A DNA stretch of 64,000 nucleotides from Halobacillus aidingensis. Its GTDB lineage: Bacteria; Bacillota; Bacilli; Bacillales; Halobacillaceae. The stretch lies in NCBI RefSeq assembly GCF_900104185.1, contig NZ_FNIZ01000003.1, forward strand, positions 186,001-250,000, read 5' to 3'. The notes under the pieces are model-generated. The model was not told the DNA's origin, made no database searches, and saw only the letters and a list, made by a program, of their open reading frames with translations. Below are positions 53,075-63,604 of this stretch, piece by piece. Position 1 is the first letter of the stretch. Every line of letters starts with the position of its first letter. Both the position numbers and the translations under genes were made by a program.

Positions 53075-54031
53075 ATGAAGGGGATTTTAAAACGCGGAAG
53101 TAAAAAGGGATTGGAATTGACGTGGACGCTCGGAAAAGTCATTTTTCCCGTAACGTTAATTGTCACGATTCTTCAATACACGCCGGTCCTCCCATGGGTG
53201 ATGGAGAAACTGGAACCTTTGATGGGATGGATCGGACTATCCGGTGAAGCTGCTGTTCCTCTTGTTTTAGGTAACTTTTTAAACCTTTATGCAGGCATTG
53301 CGGCGATCATATCTTTCGAATTCACGGTAAAAGAAGTGTTCATTCTTGCCGTAATGCTTTCCTTTTCCCATAACTTACTGATCGAATCGACGGTTGCTAA
53401 AAGGGTAGGTGTGAGCTGGTGGTTTGTAGCCGGCGTCCGGTTGAGTCTCGCATTGGTCTCGGCTGCCCTCATCAACGTTTTTTGGAAAGGCGGAGGCGAA
53501 ACAGCGAAATATGGCTTTGCGCCTGAGAAGACAGCCGATCCGAATGGATGGACAGAGATCATTTTTCAGGGCGTGCAAACCGCCTTCATGGGGATCGTGC
53601 AGCTTGCATTGATTGTCATCCCTTTGATGATTTTCATGCAGTATCTACGTGAAAAAGGATGGCTTGACCGTTTTTCAGGCTGGGTAGCTCCTGCAACTAG
53701 GTTTCTCGGAATGGAACGCAACACATCGATGACCCTTGTCGCAGGACTGACTATTGGGCTCGCATACGGTGCAGGCTTGATGATTCAGGCAGTGGAAGAG
53801 GACGGCGTTTCAAGGAAAGATATGTATTTAGCCATTCTCTTCCTTGTCTCCTGTCACGCGGTCGTTGAGGATACGCTGATCTTTATTCCGCTCGGTATTC
53901 CGGTTTGGCCATTGCTTTTGATCCGTCTATTGACGGCGATTGTGTTAACGGCTGCCGTCGGCTTCGTTTGGAACAGACTACAACAGAAAAGAAAGGATCC
54001 TTCCAATGAGCATACGTACCATTCTCTTTGA
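53075..54031 (+). CDS. yvoD: Nucleoside-recognition-domain membrane protein YvoD
   Basis: 318 aa with about eight membrane helices. Two Gate/nucleoside-recognition-like halves: GVQTAFMGIVQLALIVIPLMIFMQYLREKGWLDRF carries the family motif, and LSFSHNLLIESTVAKRVG and FLVSCHAVVEDTLIFIPLG repeat the same S-x-H-x-x-x-E-x-T theme, suggesting a duplicated half. No transport substrate is known. Overlaps ppaX by 26 nt, so translation is coupled. Conserved position between lgt and ppaX in Bacillaceae. Confidence 0.88.
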   Translation: MKGILKRGSKKGLELTWTLGKVIFPVTLIVTILQYTPVLPWVMEKLEPLMGWIGLSGEAAVPLVLGNFLNLYAGIAAIISFEFTVKEVFILAVMLSFSHNLLIESTVAKRVGVSWWFVAGVRLSLALVSAALINVFWKGGGETAKYGFAPEKTADPNGWTEIIFQGVQTAFMGIVQLALIVIPLMIFMQYLREKGWLDRFSGWVAPATRFLGMERNTSMTLVAGLTIGLAYGAGLMIQAVEEDGVSRKDMYLAILFLVSCHAVVEDTLIFIPLGIPVWPLLLIRLLTAIVLTAAVGFVWNRLQQKRKDPSNEHTYHSL

Positions 54032-54644
54032 TTTAGATGGGACGTTGATCGATACGAATGAATTGATCATCGCTTCCTTTACTCATACGATTGAACAATA
54101 TTCTGATCGCTTTTATGAGCGTGAAGAAATTCTCGACTTTATTGGTCCTCCTTTAAGGGAGAGCCTGCAAAAAGTGAACCCTGACAAAGTGGAGGAAATG
54201 GTCGAGACGTACCGTAAACATAACATTGAAAACCACAACCGTTACGTGAAAGCCTATGAGGGCGTGGTGGAAACGATTGAAACACTGAAAGAACAAGGAT
54301 ACAAATTAGGTATTGTGACGACGAAAATGAGGAATACCGTTCATATGGGTCTTGAACTGACAAATCTGGATGGACTATTTGAAACGGTCGTCACGCTTGA
54401 TGATGTTACAAATGCGAAGCCACACCCTGAACCGATTGTGAAGGCTTTGAACCACTTGGATTCGCAAGCTTCTGAGGCGATGATGGTCGGAGACAACACG
54501 CACGACATCGAAGCAGGGCAGAATGCGGGAACGAAAACAGCCGGGGTTGCCTGGACGGTTAAAGGAAGAAAAGTACTCGACGACTTGAACCCTGATTACA
54601 TGCTTGATAATATGCGTGATCTATTAAAAATTACAGGAGGATGA
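54006..54644 (+). CDS. ppaX: Pyrophosphatase PpaX
   Basis: 212-aa HAD-type pyrophosphatase that removes PPi made when HprK dephosphorylates P-Ser-HPr by the phosphorolysis route. Motif I TILFDLDGTLIDTNELI (nucleophile Asp9), motif II GIVTTKMRNT, Lys in DVTNAKPHPEPIVKAL, motif IV MMVGDNTHDIEAGQNAG. Start lies 26 nt inside yvoD with GAAAGGAT upstream. The gene pair hprK-ppaX in one operon makes this identification firm. Confidence 0.95.
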   Translation: MSIRTILFDLDGTLIDTNELIIASFTHTIEQYSDRFYEREEILDFIGPPLRESLQKVNPDKVEEMVETYRKHNIENHNRYVKAYEGVVETIETLKEQGYKLGIVTTKMRNTVHMGLELTNLDGLFETVVTLDDVTNAKPHPEPIVKALNHLDSQASEAMMVGDNTHDIEAGQNAGTKTAGVAWTVKGRKVLDDLNPDYMLDNMRDLLKITGG

Positions 54645-54648
54645 CTGT

Positions 54649-55170
54649 ATGAGGAAAACGGAACGCCACCCGGTCAAAGGAGCCAATTCACTTTGGCACA
54701 TATATAAGACGGTCCCGTTTTTCAAAGTGGTCAAAAACTTCTTTTTTATTCAAATGGCCCGGTACACCCCGTTTCTTTCTATGAAGAATTGGTTGTACCG
54801 GACTTTTCTCCATATGAAGGTGGGCGATCAAACGGCTTTTGCCTTGATGGTCATGGTGGATATTATGTTTCCCGAAAAAATCAAGGTAGGGCGGAATTCG
54901 GTCATTGGTTACAATACAACGATTCTCGCTCATGAATATTTGATCGAAGAGTACCGTCTCGGAAATGTTGTGATTGGGGATGAGGTTTTGATTGGAGCGA
55001 ATACGACGATTCTTCCTGGTGTCACAATCGGTGACCGTGCCGTTGTCTCTGCTGGTACCTTGGTACATAAAGATGTGCCTGCAGGTGCATTCGTCGGAGG
55101 AAACCCGATGCAGCTCATCTATACGAAAGAACAGATGGAAGAACGGAGAAAGAACGGGGGAGAAGAATGA
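54649..55170 (+). CDS. yvoF: Hexapeptide-repeat acetyltransferase YvoF
   Basis: 173 aa. The C-terminal two thirds is a left-handed beta helix with hexapeptide turns (IKVGRNSVIGYNTTILAHEYLI, NVVIGDEVLIGANTTILPGVTIGDRAVVSAGTLVHKDVPAGAFVGGNPMQLI), as in maltose/galactoside-type acetyltransferases. The catalytic His is probably in ILAHEYL. N-terminal ~50 residues are basic and amphipathic. Acceptor unknown. 5 nt after ppaX; the stop overlaps the glpP start. Confidence 0.88.
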   Translation: MRKTERHPVKGANSLWHIYKTVPFFKVVKNFFFIQMARYTPFLSMKNWLYRTFLHMKVGDQTAFALMVMVDIMFPEKIKVGRNSVIGYNTTILAHEYLIEEYRLGNVVIGDEVLIGANTTILPGVTIGDRAVVSAGTLVHKDVPAGAFVGGNPMQLIYTKEQMEERRKNGGEE

Positions 55171-55727
55171 CTTTGACACAGTCGGTTCTGCCTGCAGTAA
55201 AAAAAATCAAAGAATTTGAAGCCTTGTTAGAAAGTGAAACGGATTATATTATTCTTTTGGAGAGCCGGTTAGGTCTCTTAAGAAAACTCGTCAAGATCGG
55301 ACAAAAGGCTGGTAAGAAAGTATTTGTCCACGTAGACTTGATTCAAGGTTTGAAAGCGGATGATTATGGCATGGAATACATAGGGCAGGAAGTGAAGCCT
55401 GATGGTGTCATTTCAACGAGAGCTCATGTTATTCAACAAGCAAAAAAGTATCATCTTGTTTCTGTCCAGCGATTGTTTTTAATCGACAGCCAGGCGATTG
55501 AACATAATGTGAAGATCATTAAAAAAACTGAGCCGGACTTCGTTGAAGTTTTACCGGGCGTATTACCGGGAATGATAAAAGAGATCAAGGAGCATATCGG
55601 CATTCCTGTCATTGCTGGAGGCTTGATTCGTTCAAAGCAAGAAGTTGATCAAGCGCTTGCCTCGGGTGCTTCTGCAGTCTCTACTTCACGTTCTGAATTA
55701 TGGCATTTTAACAGCGAGAATACATAA
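55167..55727 (+). CDS. glpP: Glycerol-3-phosphate-responsive antiterminator GlpP
   Basis: 186 aa. GlpP binds glp leader RNA in the presence of glycerol-3-phosphate and prevents termination. Family pattern: LPAVKKIKEFEALLESETDYIILLESRLGLLRKLVKIGQKAGKKVFVHVDLIQGLKADDYGMEYI, then DGVISTRAHVIQQAKK, FVEVLPGVLPGMIKEI, GIPVIAGGLIRSKQEVDQALASGASAVSTSRSELW, with a TIM-barrel-like phosphate-binding end (AGGLIRS, GASAVSTS). ATGA overlap with yvoF. It lies directly upstream of its targets glpFK, with a terminator leader in between. Confidence 0.96.
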   Translation: MTLTQSVLPAVKKIKEFEALLESETDYIILLESRLGLLRKLVKIGQKAGKKVFVHVDLIQGLKADDYGMEYIGQEVKPDGVISTRAHVIQQAKKYHLVSVQRLFLIDSQAIEHNVKIIKKTEPDFVEVLPGVLPGMIKEIKEHIGIPVIAGGLIRSKQEVDQALASGASAVSTSRSELWHFNSENT

Positions 55728-55758
55728 TCACCTTTCGTGAAGAGGCTGACCCGATTAT

Positions 55759-55799
55759 CCACACAATGATTAGATCAAACTAATGTTGTGTGGTTTTTT
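55759..55799 (+). promoter_or_regulatory. GlpP-controlled leader terminator of glpFK
   Basis: CCACACAA / TTGTGTGG (55759-55766, 55786-55793) with inner TTAG / CTAA and T6. It lies 38 nt before the glpF start, where a terminator only makes sense as a target for antitermination. Confidence 0.82.
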
Positions 55800-55836
55800 G
55801 TACGTCAATCGTGGTACACAGAAAGGAGATCGCATC

Positions 55837-58151
<2,315 letters not shown>

Positions 58152-58155
58152 ATCC

Positions 58156-58183
58156 TTGAAAACATCTCCCTCTCTGATATAAT
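58156..58183 (+). promoter_or_regulatory. glpD sigma-A promoter
   Basis: TTGAAA (58156-58161), 16-nt spacer, TATAAT (58178-58183). Just downstream, ATGAAAACGGTCGGA (58198-58212) is one mismatch from a CcpA cre core and may mediate catabolite repression. Confidence 0.78.
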
Positions 58184-58220
58184 TGAGTTACAAGTTAATG
58201 AAAACGGTCGGAGATACGGA

Positions 58221-58274
58221 GAGACCACGAAGCTTTATGCAATCCGCATAAGAGTTTTCGTGGTCTCTTTTTTT
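58221..58274 (+). promoter_or_regulatory. GlpP-controlled leader terminator of glpD
   Basis: GAGACCACGAA / TTCGTGGTCTC with inner TTATGC / GCATAA and T7. About 110 nt before glpD and shortly after its promoter, as in the known B. subtilis glpD leader. Confidence 0.85.
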
Positions 58275-58383
58275 ATGACATGAATGAGCACTCGATGAGC
58301 AATCCGACACATATTCTTTGCTGAAAAAGGGAATACCCGTATCAGACCATAAATTTGAAGACAACGGAAGAAGGAGAGATAGC

Positions 58384-60051
58384 ATGCAATCATTTTCTAG
58401 TTACGAAAGACAAAATCAGTTCAACCGTTTAACCCAGGAAGAGTGGGATGTTCTCGTCATAGGCGGTGGAATCACAGGGTCTGGAATCGCTCTCGATGCA
58501 GCGAGCCGTGGCATGAAAACGGCAGTTGTTGAAATGCAGGATTATGCCGCAGGTACGTCCAGTCGTTCCACGAAACTGGTGCACGGCGGTTTGAGATATT
58601 TGAAACAGTTCGAAGTGAAAATGGTCGCTGAGGTAGGGAAAGAGCGGGAGATCGTTTATGAAAATGGCCCTCATGTGACGACACCAGAATGGATGATGCT
58701 TCCATTTCATGAAGGCGGAAACTTCGGGCCGTTCTCCACAAATGTCGGTCTTCGTGTGTATGACTACCTTGCAGGAGTAAAAAAAGCGGAACGTCGAACG
58801 ATGATGAGTGCAGATGAAGCTGTTGAACGGGAACCTCTTGTGAAAAGGGATGGTTTGAAAGGCGCAGGGTACTATGTGGAGTACAAGACAGATGATGCCC
58901 GCCTTACGCTCGAAGTCATGAAGAAAGCCGTAGAGCATGGTGCATGTTCGACCAACTATGCAAAAGTCGTGGACTTCATTTATGATGACAATGGAAGTAT
59001 CGTTGGTGCAAAAGTCGAAGATACGGTATCAGGAGAACAGTATCATGTCAAAGCGAAAAAAATCATCAATGCAGGCGGGCCGTGGGTCGATGAGCTTCGT
59101 GAAATTGATGGTTCGAAAAAAGGCAAAACTCTGCAGCTGACAAAAGGGGTTCACCTAGTCTTTGATCAGTCTGTCTTCCCATTGAGGCAGGCAATTTATT
59201 TCGACAGCCCGGACGGCCGCATGATTTTCGCCATTCCGCGTGACGGTAAGACCTATATCGGAACAACGGACACAACCTACGATCAGGAAATCGCTCATCC
59301 TACGATGACGGAAGAGGACCGCGATTATATTCTGAACGCAATGAAGATGATGTTCCCAACCGTTGATGTCACGGCTGACGACGTAGAATCAAGCTGGGCA
59401 GGCCTGCGTCCACTGATCCATGAAGAAGGAAAAGATCCGTCCGAGATTTCTCGTAAAGATGAAATTTTCGTTTCCGATTCTGGCCTCATTTCCATGGCCG
59501 GTGGAAAACTTACCGGGTATCGCAAAATGGCACAAACCGCTGTAGATCTTGTTCGTGATCAACTGATGGAAGAGTACGGCATTCGTTATTCTGATTCCGA
59601 AACAAAAAACATGCCGATCTCTGGTGGCGATGTTGGAGGTTCCAAAGGCTTCAAGAAATTTAAAGAAGAGCGGGTTCAGATCGGTGAATCTCTAGGACTG
59701 AGTCAAGAAGATGCCGATAAATTGATCCAGCTATACGGTTCAAATGTCGACAAAGTCTTCAACAACTTCAAGGATCGTAAAGAAGAAGCATCCCAAGAAG
59801 GGGTGGACCCAGTGGTCTTTGCCCAGCTTGTATATGCTCTGGAAGAAGAAATGACGTACAAGCCTGTCGACTTCTTTGTCAGACGAACGGCCGCACTATT
59901 CTTTAATATTCAGTGGGTACGTGATCATAAAACATCCGTTATCGATTATATGGCGAAAGCCCTGAATTACAGTGAGCAGCAAAAGCAGGAATATACGGAA
60001 CAGCTTGATCAACTTTTAGAAGAAGCTGTTACACCAATCGAATACGTGTAA
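58384..60051 (+). CDS. glpD: Aerobic glycerol-3-phosphate dehydrogenase
   Basis: 555-aa FAD enzyme at the membrane oxidising G3P to dihydroxyacetone phosphate with electrons to menaquinone. ATG 58384 is chosen because AAGGAGAG is 7 nt upstream. FAD-binding GxGxxG is DVLVIGGGITGSGIALDAASRGMKTAVVEMQDYAAGTSSRSTKLVHGGLRYLKQFE (~residues 22-80). Also NAGGPWVDELR, FAIPRDGKTYIGTTDTTYD, SWAGLRPLI, SGLISMAGGKLTGYRKMA; C-terminal helical domain with EEEMTYKPVDFFVRRTAALFF. Length equals the B. subtilis enzyme. Confidence 0.97.
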   Translation: MQSFSSYERQNQFNRLTQEEWDVLVIGGGITGSGIALDAASRGMKTAVVEMQDYAAGTSSRSTKLVHGGLRYLKQFEVKMVAEVGKEREIVYENGPHVTTPEWMMLPFHEGGNFGPFSTNVGLRVYDYLAGVKKAERRTMMSADEAVEREPLVKRDGLKGAGYYVEYKTDDARLTLEVMKKAVEHGACSTNYAKVVDFIYDDNGSIVGAKVEDTVSGEQYHVKAKKIINAGGPWVDELREIDGSKKGKTLQLTKGVHLVFDQSVFPLRQAIYFDSPDGRMIFAIPRDGKTYIGTTDTTYDQEIAHPTMTEEDRDYILNAMKMMFPTVDVTADDVESSWAGLRPLIHEEGKDPSEISRKDEIFVSDSGLISMAGGKLTGYRKMAQTAVDLVRDQLMEEYGIRYSDSETKNMPISGGDVGGSKGFKKFKEERVQIGESLGLSQEDADKLIQLYGSNVDKVFNNFKDRKEEASQEGVDPVVFAQLVYALEEEMTYKPVDFFVRRTAALFFNIQWVRDHKTSVIDYMAKALNYSEQQKQEYTEQLDQLLEEAVTPIEYV

Positions 60052-60058
60052 AACACAG

Positions 60059-60089
60059 AGACTTCTCCTTCATCGGAGGAGTCTTTTTC
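60059..60089 (+). terminator. glpD terminator
   Basis: AGACTTCTCC / GGAGGAGTCT with T5. Confidence 0.85.
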
Positions 60090-60162
60090 TTACATAATTT
60101 TGAAACTTATTTCGCTTTCATTCGTACTTATAGTAAAGCTTCTTTTTTTAGGAGGATATAAG

Positions 60163-60981
60163 ATGTCGCTTGTTCAGAACATGATTTATCAAGATGCAAG
60201 AAGACAGTTATGGAGCGGAACACTTCTCTCATTCATATCTATCGTTTTTATTCTAGGTATGGTCACATTCAATCCCAGCAGTTTTATTATTTCTGTCGTT
60301 TACGCAGCGATTTTTGCCATCACAGGAGCTGGACTTCTAAAAGGTGGCTATGCCGATCTTCAAAAATCTAAAACCGTTTCGGATTTTGAACGGGACCCTA
60401 CGCAAGATTCCTTAGAACGAGTACCTGCAAGAATGTATATGGGGCAGAATAAGCTTAAATCCTTTCAGGCTGGCTTGTTTGATATGGATGGGAAGAGCTA
60501 TGGTGAAATTCAGGAAAACATCCAGTGGAAACATAAAGCTTTAACGATGTTTACAGCCGTATTTTCCTATGACCACTTTAGACCGGCCATATTCACTTTC
60601 AAAAACCAAATCGGCGAACAGCTTTATCAGATTGAGAAAAAAGGCGGTTTTAAGTGGAGAGGATATATCCAGCACAAAGAAGGAGCCTATGTGGCTTACA
60701 CAAAGCAAACCAAAAATAAAACGACCGGCCAGCGCATCACCCGCTATATAGAAGGAGATCAATGCCGCTGGAGCGCAGAAGGTGACGACTTCATCGGGCA
60801 TTTTAAGATTAGAGACCATGAAGGGAATTTATGGGCAGTTATTAAAAGAGGGGCTATTCCCCGCGAAGCTGCGGAGCGATTTGAAGAAATGCCTGGATAT
60901 TTGGTCGAATGGAACATCCGCGACAACGTCCCAGCCTCCCTTCTAGCTTTCCTATTCCTCCTCCACTCCAAAGAAAGATAA
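60163..60981 (+). CDS. Membrane-anchored protein with tubby/LURP-one-like C-terminal part, unknown
   Basis: 272 aa from ATG 60163 with AGGAGGAT upstream. Two adjacent membrane helices (residues ~18-62: LLSFISIVFILGMVTFNPSSFIISVVYAAIFAITGAGLL) are followed by a soluble region. From ~residue 110 the pattern of short strands with polar turns (FKNQIGEQLYQIEKKGGFKWRGYIQHKEGAYVAYTKQ, GDDFIGHFKIRDHEGNLWAVIKRGAIP) resembles the LURP-one/tubby-C-like beta barrel of some Bacillus membrane proteins. A C-terminal hydrophobic stretch (VPASLLAFLFLLHS) may reinsert. Fold call tentative; function unknown. Alone, between the glpD terminator and a repeat-rich gap. Confidence 0.72.
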   Translation: MSLVQNMIYQDARRQLWSGTLLSFISIVFILGMVTFNPSSFIISVVYAAIFAITGAGLLKGGYADLQKSKTVSDFERDPTQDSLERVPARMYMGQNKLKSFQAGLFDMDGKSYGEIQENIQWKHKALTMFTAVFSYDHFRPAIFTFKNQIGEQLYQIEKKGGFKWRGYIQHKEGAYVAYTKQTKNKTTGQRITRYIEGDQCRWSAEGDDFIGHFKIRDHEGNLWAVIKRGAIPREAAERFEEMPGYLVEWNIRDNVPASLLAFLFLLHSKER

Positions 60982-61020
60982 CTACCTGCTTTATTAAAGA
61001 ATATGGCAGGATTGTGGAAG

Positions 61021-61195
61021 ACGCGATTTCGAAATGTTTCGGTGTTCGTTGCTTCGGATGAGCGTTAGGGGTGGCTGGGAAGCTACTCGCTTTCCTGTGG
61101 GGGAGCGCCGAGCTTCCTCGGACTACGTCCTGCGGGATCTCGTCTATCTCCTTCTCCCACGGGAGTCTCGCAGCTTCCCAACCACCCCATTCGAT
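61021..61195 (+). repeat. ~175-nt structured GC-rich repeat, copy C (forward)
   Basis: Same order of blocks as copy A (CTCGCTTTCC, GAGC...CTCC/CTTCC, TGCGGGATCTCGTC, CACGGGAGTCTCG) but with substitutions that keep pairing: GGGGTGGCTGGGAAGCT pairs with AGCTTCCCAACCACCCC. Such compensatory change suggests structure is selected. Part of the 704-bp gene-free stretch 60982-61685. Confidence 0.82.
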
Positions 61196-61353
61196 AAAGG
61201 TGAAAAACGAACACCTTTACTGCGGGAGGGTGCCCTCAACTTTCCTAGTGTTATAAGCATAAAGCGCTCTATAACAAGCCTTTCACAGGAAGAGTAGCGC
61301 CCTTAGGAGTTCATTCCCCTCCAATAACTATGTACATAAAAGCAGCTTGTTCC

Positions 61354-61550
61354 GGAAGTGGTTTCGAGATACATATATGGTAAAGGGCGGAGGGGAATGG
61401 CGAGACTCCTGCGGGAAAAAAGTGCATGGTGAGACCCCACAGGACGAAGTCCGAGGAGGCTCACCGCGCTCCCGCGGAAAGCGAGCTATTCCCCGCAGCC
61501 CCCATCAACTCAACAAAAGTCTCGAAACTGAGTCTTCAAGAATAGGGAGC
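61354..61550 (-). repeat. ~195-nt structured GC-rich repeat, copy D (inverted)
   Basis: Close reverse complement of copy A over its full length, with outer ends GAAGTGG...TTCAAGAATAGGGAG. C and D form a second opposed pair, separated by ~160 bp in which no gene or clear signal is seen. Confidence 0.85.
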
Positions 61551-61561
61551 TATACTTTATG

Positions 61562-61591
61562 AAAGCACTTTTTTAGTAAGGTGCTTTTTTA
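61562..61591 (+). terminator. Short terminator-like hairpin before the MerR operon
   Basis: AAAGCAC / GTGCTTT with T6. No gene directly upstream; may insulate the MerR promoter from the repeat region. Confidence 0.55.
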
Positions 61592-61616
61592 ATTGGTAAT
61601 TTCCATTTTTTTATAG

Positions 61617-61647
61617 TTGAACTTTACGTTAACGTTAATGGTATATT
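61617..61647 (+). promoter_or_regulatory. MerR-type promoter with 19-bp spacer and palindromic operator
   Basis: TTGAAC (61617-61622) and TATATT (61642-61647) are separated by 19 bp that contain ACGTTAACGT-centred palindrome (61625-61635). Over-long spacers with the operator inside are the hallmark of MerR-regulated promoters. Confidence 0.78.
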
Positions 61648-61685
61648 AAAATTGTTAGAATTTTCATTCAATGAGAGGGGATCGA

Positions 61686-62078
61686 ATGACAGGACGTTTA
61701 TCTATACAACAAGTGGCCGAAAAATTTGATGTGACTCAGCGGACCATCCGGTACTATGAAGAACTTGGGCTGGTCAGACCTTCCCGCAGCTCGGGCGGGC
61801 ATCGTTCTTTTTCTCCGAAGGATCTGACACGCCTCGGGCTTGTTTTTCGTGGGAAAAAGTATGGCTTCCAGCTTGATGAAATCAAAGAAATGATCCATCT
61901 TTTCGACCAGGACCCCTCAGGTGTCCGTCAGCTTGAACGGACGCTTACCTATGGCAGAGGAAAAATGCAGGAGGTGGACGACCGGATTCGGGAGTTGGAA
62001 CAGTTAAAAGCAGAAATGGGTCAGTGGCTCGACAAATTCGAAGAAGAATTGAAGGAACGGAGAGGAGATCCTGTATGA
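61686..62078 (+). CDS. MerR-family regulator of the acyl-CoA operon
   Basis: 130 aa from ATG 61686 with GAGGGGAT upstream. Winged helix LSIQQVAEKFDVTQRTIRYYEELGLVRPSRSSGGHRSFSPKDLTRLGLVFRGKKYGFQLDEIKEMI (residues ~4-72) is typical MerR, with RxIRYYExxGLxxPxR and RxYxxxD-like RSFSPKDL. A coiled-coil dimerisation helix follows (QLERTLTYGRGKMQEVDDRIRELEQLKAEMGQWLDKFEEEL). No Cys ligand for metal, so it most likely senses an acyl-CoA or related organic, like LiuR-type regulators of branched-chain degradation. ATGA overlap with the synthetase gene. Confidence 0.9.
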   Translation: MTGRLSIQQVAEKFDVTQRTIRYYEELGLVRPSRSSGGHRSFSPKDLTRLGLVFRGKKYGFQLDEIKEMIHLFDQDPSGVRQLERTLTYGRGKMQEVDDRIRELEQLKAEMGQWLDKFEEELKERRGDPV

Positions 62079-63592
62079 ATCTTTCTGAATTATTAGCTTA
62101 CCAGTCTCGTAAATACCCGGAAAAAGAAGGGATTGTTACACCTGAAGAACGTATGACCTATCAAGAGTGGAACAGTCAGGTGAACCAGTTTGCCAGAGGT
62201 TTGATGAGGTCAGGGATTCAGGCTGGAGATAAGGTGATCATCCATATGCCGAATACGAAGGAGTTTGTCATCAGTTACTTTGCCATCCACCGGCTTGGAG
62301 CGATCGTCGTCCCGATTAATGCTCGATTAGTATTGAATGAAATTACGTATATTTACGACCACAGTGATGCCGTCGCTTTGCTCACACATGATTTGCTTAT
62401 TGATCAAGTGAGAGGACTTGCAGATGAAAGAGAGGGCACATTCATAAAAACAGGGAAGGCGGACGGGGCATGGCAATCATTTTCTGAAATCCTTGCAAAA
62501 GAAGAACCGCTGGAAATGGTGAACGAAGCGCATGAAGATGAAGAAGCTTCGATTTTATATACATCAGGGACAACGGGGCAGCCGAAGGGGGTTGTCTTTA
62601 CCCACAAAAATATTTTGACGGTCTCTTCGATGATGGCTGTGGAACTGGAAATGAAGCCAACCAGTCGTATGCTTCATATGATGCCATTCAGTCATTCCGC
62701 GCCTCTGCATCTCTTTTTAGCAGGGGGCACGTTCGTCGGTGCTACGCACATCATCGCTCCTACTTTTACTCCAGACTTATTGCTTGAGCTTGCTTCGAGC
62801 GAACGGGCGTCACACTTTTTCGGAGCACCTGTCGCTTATTTAATGACGGCCAAGCATCCACAAGTGAAGGAAACGGATTTGAGCTGGGTGAAATATTGGA
62901 CATATGGAGGCGCGCCTCTGTCTAAAAAAGAAGTCCAGTTTGTGAGAGAGCAGTTTGAAACGGACAGCCTCTGCTGTTTATATGGTCTGACGGAAGCGGG
63001 ACCAAGCGGGACGTTGCTGCTTCCACAGGAGCATGATGAAAAAGCTGGCAGTGTAGGGAAACGTGCGGCGCTTCATTGTGAAATGCGCGTTGTTGATGAA
63101 AATGGGCGAGAAGTAGGAAACGGCCAAGTGGGCGAAATCGCACTAAAAGGTGAAGGAATTATGAAAGGCTATTATAAAGATGAAGAAAAAACGGCCGCCA
63201 CCTTCCGTGATGGCTGGCTGCTTACAGGGGATATGGGCGAAAAGGATGAGGACGGATACTTGTGGGTCATTGACCGGAAAAAGGATATGATTATCTCGGG
63301 TGGTGTCAACATTTATCCACGCGAAGTAGAAGAGCTTTTGTTGCAGCATCCACACATTGAAGATGTGGCTGTCGTAGGCGTTCCACATCCAGATTGGGGC
63401 GAGACCGTCAAAGCGCACATCGTTCAAACCGGGCAAATGACAGATATGGAAAATGAATGCCGTCTCTTTTTGCAAGAACACCTGGCGGATTATAAGATTC
63501 CGAAACTCTATGAGGAAATGGACGAGCTGCCGAGGAACGCCACAGGGAAATTGTTGAAGCATCGTTTGCGTGAACAGGCGCGTCAAGCCTAA
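62075..63592 (+). CDS. AMP-forming acyl-CoA synthetase
   Basis: 505-aa ANL-superfamily ligase that activates a carboxylic acid with ATP and CoA. ATG 62075 overlaps the merR stop and has GGAGAT 5-6 nt upstream. P-loop motif ASILYTSGTTGQPKGVVFTHKN (~residue 165), A4/A5 YGLTEAGPSG (~residue 305), hinge and A7 GWLLTGDMGEKDEDGYLWVIDRKKDMIISGGVNIYPREVEE (~residues 395-435), A10 Lys in PRNATGKLLKHRLRE near the C-terminus. Length and motifs fit medium/long-chain or branched-chain synthetases; chain length not decidable. Second gene of a merR-acs-acd operon. Confidence 0.92.
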   Translation: MNLSELLAYQSRKYPEKEGIVTPEERMTYQEWNSQVNQFARGLMRSGIQAGDKVIIHMPNTKEFVISYFAIHRLGAIVVPINARLVLNEITYIYDHSDAVALLTHDLLIDQVRGLADEREGTFIKTGKADGAWQSFSEILAKEEPLEMVNEAHEDEEASILYTSGTTGQPKGVVFTHKNILTVSSMMAVELEMKPTSRMLHMMPFSHSAPLHLFLAGGTFVGATHIIAPTFTPDLLLELASSERASHFFGAPVAYLMTAKHPQVKETDLSWVKYWTYGGAPLSKKEVQFVREQFETDSLCCLYGLTEAGPSGTLLLPQEHDEKAGSVGKRAALHCEMRVVDENGREVGNGQVGEIALKGEGIMKGYYKDEEKTAATFRDGWLLTGDMGEKDEDGYLWVIDRKKDMIISGGVNIYPREVEELLLQHPHIEDVAVVGVPHPDWGETVKAHIVQTGQMTDMENECRLFLQEHLADYKIPKLYEEMDELPRNATGKLLKHRLREQARQA

Positions 63593-63604
63593 GGGGGTGG
63601 TGGA

